Positions 1 through 4,520 of a stretch of DNA of 5,460 nt are shown here, one piece after another (position 1 is the stretch's first letter; each line of letters starts with the position of its first letter). The translations under genes were made by a program, and so were the position numbers. The notes beneath the pieces are model-generated. The model ran no database searches. It was not told where the DNA came from and saw nothing but the letters and a program-made list of their open reading frames with translations. The stretch covers positions 14,925 through 20,384 of the forward strand of contig PLCI01000050.1 in NCBI GenBank assembly GCA_003135595.1, written 5' to 3'. The DNA is from Acidimicrobiaceae bacterium. Its GTDB lineage: Bacteria; Actinomycetota; Acidimicrobiia; Acidimicrobiales; RAAP-2.

Positions 1-866
1 GCGAGTATCGCGAGTCGGACCCAGCGCCGTGGTCCCGCTGCGGGCCCTGACGCGACCAGTCCGATGAGGACGAGGTACTGCAGACCGTGGGCGATCGTCA
101 TGCCGCCAACCGCCGCATACGGCGACGTGAAGACGAAGACCGGAGCCGAGAAGCACAGCGCGGAGCCGTAGCCGGCGAGCAAGGTCCACGGACGAAGCGC
201 GCGCTCTCGTCGCGCCACGAGGACACAGCCGGCGGCGACCGATGCGGCGAAGCCGACGGTCGCAAGCAAGAAGGCGCTCCCCGACGACACGGGCGACTGC
301 AGCTGGAGCAGCTGGGGGCGGGCAAGCAGCGCGACGATCCCGAAGCACCCCGCCGAGACGATGCTGCGCCGCTCTGACAGGCGGAGCGCGCCCACGCCGC
401 TCGACGTCGCGGCAAGCGTCGCGACACCGACGTTCTGCTTGGTGAAGTGGAAGAACTGCCATGCGAAGAAGCCCTCCAAGAGCACGTTCAGGGAGGACTC
501 GCTGAGAAGCACCGCGACGACCGCGCCGCCGGCGACGAGGAGGCAGGGAGCCACGAAGAACCGCAGTGGATGTGCCAGTGCGCACGCTCGAACGTCGCGC
601 AGCGCCGGAAGCCAGGCAGTCGAGGCCACGTGCATCGAGGAGCCGGCAAACAGCAGCAGCACGAGAGCGAGCCCGGGGGCTCCGCCTCGACCAGGCTGGA
701 GGAGCACGGCGGCGGCGACCGCGCCGAGCGTGCCGGCGACGCTGGCGGCAAGCCACCAACGCGCAACGCGAACGGGTGCTCGGAGCTGCGCTGCCTCCCT
801 CTCGGGCATCGGTCGGAGTGGACCGGCACCGTGCGGTGCGGCCCGTGCGGTGCGCTCAACCACCAC
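1..866 (-). CDS. Polytopic membrane protein of unknown function (C-terminus beyond the left edge)
   Basis: About 288 residues are visible and the frame runs off the left edge, so the gene is partial. I count roughly seven to eight hydrophobic spans. Polar residues recur in or beside them: a His in SSMHVASTAWLP (His codon at 630-632), the stretch WQFFHFTKQNVGV (432-461) and AHGLQYL (72-92). Such conserved His/Gln/Lys residues in spans suggest a metal-, haem- or lipid-binding membrane protein. The arrangement recalls, without establishing, Brp/Blh-like carotenoid-cleaving membrane proteins. The start is uncertain: three successive GTG codons (869, 866, 863) overlap the end of the upstream small gene and have AGGGGG (872-877) at suitable distance. 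I chose 866. An ATG at 809 in the same frame lacks a Shine-Dalgarno sequence. The overlap predicts translational coupling and co-transcription from the promoter near 1036-1069. The membrane call is firm; the function is unknown. Confidence 0.7.
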   Translation of the reverse strand, partial: MVVERTARAAPHGAGPLRPMPEREAAQLRAPVRVARWWLAASVAGTLGAVAAAVLLQPGRGGAPGLALVLLLFAGSSMHVASTAWLPALRDVRACALAHPLRFFVAPCLLVAGGAVVAVLLSESSLNVLLEGFFAWQFFHFTKQNVGVATLAATSSGVGALRLSERRSIVSAGCFGIVALLARPQLLQLQSPVSSGSAFLLATVGFAASVAAGCVLVARRERALRPWTLLAGYGSALCFSAPVFVFTSPYAAVGGMTIAHGLQYLVLIGLVASGPAAGPRRWVRLAIL

Positions 867-1035
867 CACAGCCCCCTGTCGCGGCTGCCGCCGCCATCGA
901 CTGCTCGATGATCACCACGCCGGTGACGGGCACCGCGAGGGCGGCGAGGACGGCCGCGATCGAGACGAGGCGTCGCGCCCGACGCCAGCGGCGCCGGGGC
1001 ACAGGAGCATCCATGTAGCTGGAGGAGGTGGTCAT
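856..1035 (-). CDS. 59-residue single-span membrane peptide with Gly/Cys C-terminus
   Basis: This short gene encodes a 59-residue product that I do not recognise. Residues 1-13 are polar and residues 14-22 form a strongly basic patch (RRRWRRARR). Residues 23-43 form one hydrophobic helix, and the tail is Ala-rich and ends in GGCGGG. The basic patch before the helix predicts an inside N-terminus and an exported tail with a single Cys. The patch contains arginine pairs but no clean Tat motif. Support for a real gene comes from a good promoter placed for leaderless translation of this ATG and from the overlap of its TGA with the GTG starts of the next gene. It could be a small accessory subunit of the downstream membrane protein, a leader peptide for translational coupling, or a modified-peptide precursor; the sequence does not decide between these. 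Confidence 0.6.
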   Translation of the reverse strand: MTTSSSYMDAPVPRRRWRRARRLVSIAAVLAALAVPVTGVVIIEQSMAAAAATGGCGGG

Positions 1036-1069
1036 GGGGCTAGTATATCGTCTACCGATATACCGTCAA
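1036..1069 (-). promoter_or_regulatory. Sigma70-type promoter for the 59-aa/membrane gene pair, probably leaderless
   Basis: Read on the minus strand, TTGACG (1069-1064) and TATACT (1047-1042) are separated by 16 bp. Both hexamers are close to consensus, which stands out in such GC-rich DNA. The -10 ends 6 nt before the ATG at 1035, so transcription should start at or within a base or two of the A of ATG. No Shine-Dalgarno sequence precedes the ATG, in keeping with a leaderless mRNA. Confidence 0.7.
1043..1063. promoter_or_regulatory. Operator-like perfect inverted repeat (8-5-8)
   Basis: GTATATCG (1043-1050) and CGATATAC (1056-1063) are exact reverse complements separated by TCTAC. The element is AT-rich in a GC-rich region. 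It fills the spacer of the minus-strand promoter and covers most of the -10, the classical position for a repressor. The ATATCG/CGATAT half-sites recall operators of PadR-family and related winged-helix regulators in actinobacteria, but that assignment is from memory. No regulator gene is visible in the window. Confidence 0.65.
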
Positions 1070-1122
1070 GCGATCTAGTCGCGCAGGCTTCGGCCGGCCC
1101 GGGCGTGGGGTTCAGCCACTCG

Positions 1123-1128
1123 TACGAT
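1123..1128 (+). promoter_or_regulatory. Putative -10 element of the phosphonate-type operon
   Basis: TACGAT fits the actinobacterial TAnnnT -10 pattern and ends 6 nt before the GTG at 1135, which would make this mRNA leaderless too. No convincing -35 is seen upstream, and no Shine-Dalgarno sequence precedes the GTG. Its spacing matches that of the better-supported promoter on the opposite strand. Confidence 0.4.
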
Positions 1129-1134
1129 GGGCGC

Positions 1135-1902
1135 GTGGGTACCCGTCGCCTGACCGACGAGGAGCTCGACCACTACCGCACGCAGGGCTGGCTGCTCCTC
1201 GATGGAATGCTTGAGATGACCCCGCGAGCGCTCCAGGACGAGGTCGCGGCGATCGCGTCATGGGCCGACGGCGGCGAGTGGATCCACCACCGCGAGATGA
1301 CCGACGCCGGGCCACGGCTCGCGAGGACCGAGAACTTCACGCCGTTCAGCGAACCCCTCTTCGACCTGCTGCGGCGTGGCGCACTGCCCGACGTCGCGGG
1401 CCAGCTCCTCGGCGAGCCAGCCTTCCTGTACAAGGAGAAGATCAACTACAAGCTGGTCGGGGGCGCGGGGTTCTCGCCGCACCAGGACAAGCCGGCCTAC
1501 CCGTTCGTGGAACAGGTCCTGAGCGTGATGGTCGCCGTGGACGACGCGACGATCGAGAACGGCTGCCTGTTCGTCGTGAGCGGTCGGCACCACGAGCTGC
1601 TGACCCAGGACGATCGGGGCTGCATCACCGAAGCGGTCACCGCCGCGCTCGACTGGAAGCCGGTCGAGCTTCGCGCGGGCGAGACCCTCTTCTTCCATGC
1701 GCTGACGCCGCACCGAAGCGGCCCGAACACCTCGAGCTCGGACCGCCGCGCCCTCTATCCGACGTACAACGGCGTCTCGGAGGGCGATCTTCGCGACGCC
1801 TACTACGCCGCGAAGCGGGACGCCTTCGAGGCGACGGATGACGACGCAGCGGACCGCGTCCGGCTCTCGCTGATCGGCGACTTCGAAGGTCGACCCGCGT
1901 GA
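1135..1902 (+). CDS. PhyH-family Fe(II)/2-oxoglutarate dioxygenase, PhnY/TmpA-like phosphonate hydroxylase
   Basis: This 255-residue protein has the phytanoyl-CoA dioxygenase (PhyH) fold signature. It opens with LTDEELDHYRTQGWLLLDG, typical of the family N-terminus. The iron triad is visible as H116 and D118 in FSPHQDKPAY and H193 in LTPHRSGPN. R204, eleven residues after H193, is the expected 2-oxoglutarate carboxylate ligand. KINYKLVGGAG (102-112) precedes the HxD motif. PhyH enzymes hydroxylate with O2 and 2-oxoglutarate, giving succinate and CO2. The PhnZ-like gene 13 bp downstream points to PhnY/TmpA-type alpha-hydroxylation of an aminoethylphosphonate or related phosphonate; that role is inferred. 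I chose GTG 1135 because it begins just before the conserved domain and lies 6 nt after TACGAT. GTG 1105 is an alternative that adds ten residues. The frame is open far upstream, but only antisense to the membrane gene. The PhyH call is strong; the substrate is open. Confidence 0.88.
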   Translation: MGTRRLTDEELDHYRTQGWLLLDGMLEMTPRALQDEVAAIASWADGGEWIHHREMTDAGPRLARTENFTPFSEPLFDLLRRGALPDVAGQLLGEPAFLYKEKINYKLVGGAGFSPHQDKPAYPFVEQVLSVMVAVDDATIENGCLFVVSGRHHELLTQDDRGCITEAVTAALDWKPVELRAGETLFFHALTPHRSGPNTSSSDRRALYPTYNGVSEGDLRDAYYAAKRDAFEATDDDAADRVRLSLIGDFEGRPA

Positions 1903-1915
1903 GCGCCGGCGACGC

Positions 1916-2485
1916 GTGACACTGTCCGTCGAGTCGCTCCTCGACCTCTACGAGCGCCGTGGGGACGAGCACTACGGCGAGGACGTGACACAGCACTCCC
2001 ATGCCGTGCAGTGCGCCGTCCTCGCGAGCAACGACGGGGCGATCGACGAGCTCGTGGCGGCGGCGCTCCTGCACGACGTCGGCCACCTGCTGGCGGGCGA
2101 TCGACCCATGGGCTGGCGCGACGGCGTGGACGACGACCGCCACGAAGCCCTTGGTGCCCGGGCCCTCGCGTCCCTGCTCGGAAGTGGCGTCGCCGCGCCC
2201 GTCGCGCTGCACGTCACCGCGAAGCGTTGGCGCTGCGCCGTCGATCCGTCATACCTCGCCGCGCTCTCGGACACGTCTCGCGCCACGCTCGTTGCCCAAG
2301 GTGGCCCGCTCGACGACGACGAGTGCGAGCGGTTCGCAAAGCATCCCGCGTTCCGCGATGCCGTCCGGCTGCGCGGATGGGACGACGCGGCCAAGGACCC
2401 AGCAGCTCCAGCGCCCTCGTTGCGGAACTACGAGCCGCTGCTCGTCGACCTTGCCAGCCGCGCCACGCGTGCCGAGGCACGGTGA
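1916..2485 (+). CDS. HD-domain mixed-valent diiron oxygenase, PhnZ/TmpB-like (phosphonate C-P cleavage)
   Basis: This 189-residue protein matches the phosphonate-associated HD oxygenase family in length and motifs. In PhnZ the diiron ligands are H34, H58, D59, H80, H104 and D161. Here they correspond to H29, H53-D54 (LLHDVGH), H76 (HE), H99 and D156. Phosphonate-contacting residues also appear kept: H57, K103 in HVTAKRW, S121 and R153. E22 sits seven residues before H29, as E27 does before H34 in PhnZ. Family members convert an alpha-hydroxyphosphonate to a carboxylate and phosphate using O2, for example 2-amino-1-hydroxyethylphosphonate to glycine. This fits the preceding dioxygenase as the first step. 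One oddity is that the PhnZ Tyr24 position is H19, with Tyr next to it at Y20. The start GTG 1916 gives full family length but lacks a clear Shine-Dalgarno sequence; the 13-bp gap suggests operon coupling. The family call is strong; whether it is PhnZ, TmpB or a methylphosphonate variant is open. Confidence 0.88.
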   Translation: MTLSVESLLDLYERRGDEHYGEDVTQHSHAVQCAVLASNDGAIDELVAAALLHDVGHLLAGDRPMGWRDGVDDDRHEALGARALASLLGSGVAAPVALHVTAKRWRCAVDPSYLAALSDTSRATLVAQGGPLDDDECERFAKHPAFRDAVRLRGWDDAAKDPAAPAPSLRNYEPLLVDLASRATRAEAR

Positions 2486-3360
2486 GCGACGCGGTGGCCG
2501 GCGGCGTAGAGCACACGACGTCGCGTCGGATGTGGCGCCTGATCGAGCCCATCCACGCGCTGACCTACTTCGCCCCCGAGTCGATTGATGCGTTGAAGGC
2601 GACGGGGCTGCGGGGCTACTGGATGTCGTACTTCGCAGGTCGCGCCTCGCCGATGGGCGCGGTCGGCGCACCGATCGTCGAGTCGACCTTCTACAACTTC
2701 GCCCCCTGGCTCGTGCGGCGCGCGCTGCCGGATGCGTGGTCCTTCGCCACCCCGAGCGCGGTCCTCGACGCGAGATGGGCAGGCGTGGCCAACGCGCTCG
2801 CCCCCCTCGCGGCGGACCTGCCAGCGACAACGATCGGCGGCGCAACGGCGCTGCTGCACGACGCGGTCGAGGATCTCAACTGCGACGGACGCACGCTCGC
2901 CGCCGCCAATGCCTCGCTCGAGCTGCCAGATGACGAACTCGCCGCCTTCTGGCAGCTTGTGACCACGCTTCGCGAACATCGTGGCGACGGCCACGTCGCC
3001 GCGCTCGTCTGCGCCGGGCTCTCTGGGCTCGAGGCCCACGTCACCCTGGTCGGCGCCGGCGTCGTCTTCCGTCCAGTGCTCCAAGACGCGAGAGGATTCA
3101 CCGACGAGGAGTGGCAGCGCGCCCACGATGCCCTCGAGGCCCGAGGACTCATCCGCGCCGCCATCTCGCTCGCCGACGGCGGTCGCGAGCTGCGCCGCGA
3201 GGTCGAGCTGACGACGGACCGGGTGGCCCTCGCGCCCTGGGCACGCCTCGGGGCAGCGCGATGTGAGGCGCTCTGCGAGCTCGTCGCGCCACTCGGGGCA
3301 GCGATCGCGCACCTCGGGGCGATCCCCGCTCTCAACCCAATGGGGCTGCCGAGCGACTGA
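2482..3360 (+). CDS. SCO6745/SalK-like family protein of unknown function
   Basis: This 292-residue protein resembles the actinobacterial SCO6745 (SalK-related) family, sometimes annotated as helix-turn-helix or MarR-like without proof. Recognisable family blocks are RRMWRLIEPIHALTYFAPE (15-33), GLRGYWMSYFAGRASPMG, FYNFAPWLVRRALPDAWS, and TLREHRGDGHVAALVCAGL near residues 162-180. The C-terminal part (GFTDEEWQRAHDALEARGLI) looks like a winged-helix segment, followed by TTDRVALAPWARLG. No signal peptide or membrane span is seen, so it is probably cytoplasmic. The family's biochemical role is not established to my knowledge. The GTGA junction overlaps its start with the stop of the HD oxygenase, and GAGG (2474-2477) lies 4 nt before the GTG, so translation should be coupled to the phosphonate-type genes. 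It may be an accessory enzyme or a regulator of that pathway; this is inferred from position only. Confidence 0.82.
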   Translation: MSDAVAGGVEHTTSRRMWRLIEPIHALTYFAPESIDALKATGLRGYWMSYFAGRASPMGAVGAPIVESTFYNFAPWLVRRALPDAWSFATPSAVLDARWAGVANALAPLAADLPATTIGGATALLHDAVEDLNCDGRTLAAANASLELPDDELAAFWQLVTTLREHRGDGHVAALVCAGLSGLEAHVTLVGAGVVFRPVLQDARGFTDEEWQRAHDALEARGLIRAAISLADGGRELRREVELTTDRVALAPWARLGAARCEALCELVAPLGAAIAHLGAIPALNPMGLPSD

Positions 3361-3394
3361 ACCAGGCATCGTGGGCCGCTCGCCCGTCGACCTG

Positions 3395-3400
3395 CACAAT
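3395..3400 (+). promoter_or_regulatory. Possible -10 element of the DMT transporter gene
   Basis: CACAAT ends 6 nt before the ATG at 3407, the same spacing as at the other two putative promoters, and no Shine-Dalgarno sequence precedes this ATG. There is no clear -35. The site is weak on its own and is listed mainly because of the repeated spacing; the gene could instead be read through from the upstream operon. Confidence 0.25.
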
Positions 3401-3406
3401 GGACCC

Positions 3407-4327
3407 ATGGTCGTGGTCTTCGCGGTTGCCGCCGCGCTCGTCAACGCCGTGACCAGCTTCCTGCAGCGCCTGGGCGTCGAGGGTGCACCAAGGACCGAGA
3501 CGCTGTCCAGAGGCGTGGTCGCGCACGCGATCCGAAGGCCGATCTGGCTGCTCGGCTTCGTGTGCATGCTGGGTGGGTTCGTCTTCCAGGCGCTCGCGCT
3601 GCACTCGGGCGCACTCGCTGTCGTCCAGCCGCTCATCACGACCGAGCTGCTCTTCGTCGTGATCATCCTGTGGGCGTGGTTCGGCATCGCCGTGCGACCG
3701 CGGGACTGGCTCTTCGCCTCGCTCACGATCGCGGGCCTCGCGACGTTCCTCGTCGTCGTCGCGCCAACCAACTCGGGCCACCAGCCAGCGGGCGCGACGT
3801 GGGCACTCGCCATCGTCGCAACCGCCGGGGCGATGGTCAGCCTCGCGGCGCTGTCGAGGACCGGCCCGCCGTGGTGGCGAGCCCTCATCCTGGGTGCCTC
3901 GGCAAGCGTCGGCTTCGCTTTGACCGCCGCGCTCACGAAGGCCTTCTCGGACGCCTTCTCGATTGGGATCAGCGAGGTCGTCACGTCGTGGCAGACCTAC
4001 GCGCTGTGCGTCGTCGGACTCTCGTCCTTCGTGCTCATGCAGCACGCGTTCCACGCTGGGCCGTTCGCCGCCTCGCAGTCGACCCTCATCTTGATCAACC
4101 CCTTTGTCTCGGTCGGGCTCGGCGCGTGGCTCTACGGCGAGTCATTCCCGCGTGGCCTCGTCGTCGTCATCGTGGGCGTGCTCGCGGTCGTCGTGTTCGC
4201 GGTCGGCGCGGTCGGGCTGTGCCTGTCGCCGCTCGTCGCGGGCGTGCACGCGAGCGACGCCGTCCAGCTCCTCGCGGGCCGTGGACGGCTCGCGAGGCAT
4301 CGAGCGGAGCGCGGCGCCAATCGCTGA
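3407..4327 (+). CDS. DMT-superfamily (NIPA-like) transporter
   Basis: This 306-residue polytopic membrane protein has about nine predicted spans. They lie roughly at residues 1-20, 45-65, 71-95, 101-120, 131-150, 160-182, 198-217, 226-247 and 252-275, followed by a basic tail rich in Arg. The segment ALAVVQPLITTELLFVV after the second span and the later FAASQSTLILINPFVSVGLG look like the two related halves of drug/metabolite-transporter proteins. The arrangement matches actinobacterial DMT/NIPA-like members; eukaryotic NIPA proteins carry Mg2+, but substrates of the bacterial ones are mostly unknown. ATG 3407 begins directly at the first span and is the only good start. It follows the SCO6745-like gene by 46 bp on the same strand. 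Involvement in uptake or export for the phosphonate operon is possible but unsupported, since known phosphonate importers are usually ABC systems. Confidence 0.82.
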   Translation: MVVVFAVAAALVNAVTSFLQRLGVEGAPRTETLSRGVVAHAIRRPIWLLGFVCMLGGFVFQALALHSGALAVVQPLITTELLFVVIILWAWFGIAVRPRDWLFASLTIAGLATFLVVVAPTNSGHQPAGATWALAIVATAGAMVSLAALSRTGPPWWRALILGASASVGFALTAALTKAFSDAFSIGISEVVTSWQTYALCVVGLSSFVLMQHAFHAGPFAASQSTLILINPFVSVGLGAWLYGESFPRGLVVVIVGVLAVVVFAVGAVGLCLSPLVAGVHASDAVQLLAGRGRLARHRAERGANR

Positions 4328-4520
4328 GGGTGCCTGGGAGAGCCCAAGCCTTGACGCTCAGTGCACGCACGATGCCCGCAGCCACGTCGGGGCCGCCGAT
4401 GCGTCGCGGGCGCAGCCTGAGCACGCGAGCCGGCGAGGGTCCGCGCAGTCGACGGTCAGCTGGAACCGAGCGGCCATCCGGCGGGGCTCTGCGCCTCGAG
4501 GTTCGCGCAACCGCTCCGTG
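4328..4520. other. Intergenic gap between convergent genes, no recognised feature
   Basis: This 193-bp stretch lies between the stop codons of the DMT transporter and the right-hand minus-strand gene. It is GC-rich. I see no T-tract terminator, RNA gene, promoter or convincing coding frame. A bidirectional Rho-independent terminator would be expected here but is not evident, so termination may be Rho-dependent. A short minus-strand frame near 4330-4424 looks vaguely protein-like but runs on antisense to the transporter gene and is not called. Confidence 0.5.

Noticed and set aside
361..1134. Long upstream extension of the PhyH reading frame
   Set aside because: The frame is open because of GC-rich codon bias, but it lies antisense to the membrane gene pair, and its Arg/Ser/Ala-rich translation looks like no PhyH N-terminus. 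The family domain begins right after GTG 1135.
2428..3984. Minus-strand open frame of about 518 codons
   Set aside because: It runs antisense through the SCO6745-like and DMT genes, both with clear family motifs. Its composition is that of a shadow frame with no recognisable domain.
3332..4054. Minus-strand frame of about 240 codons opposite the DMT gene
   Set aside because: Its translation is extremely rich in Arg, Asp and Glu, as expected from the antisense of a GC-rich membrane-protein gene, and it has no start signal or domain.
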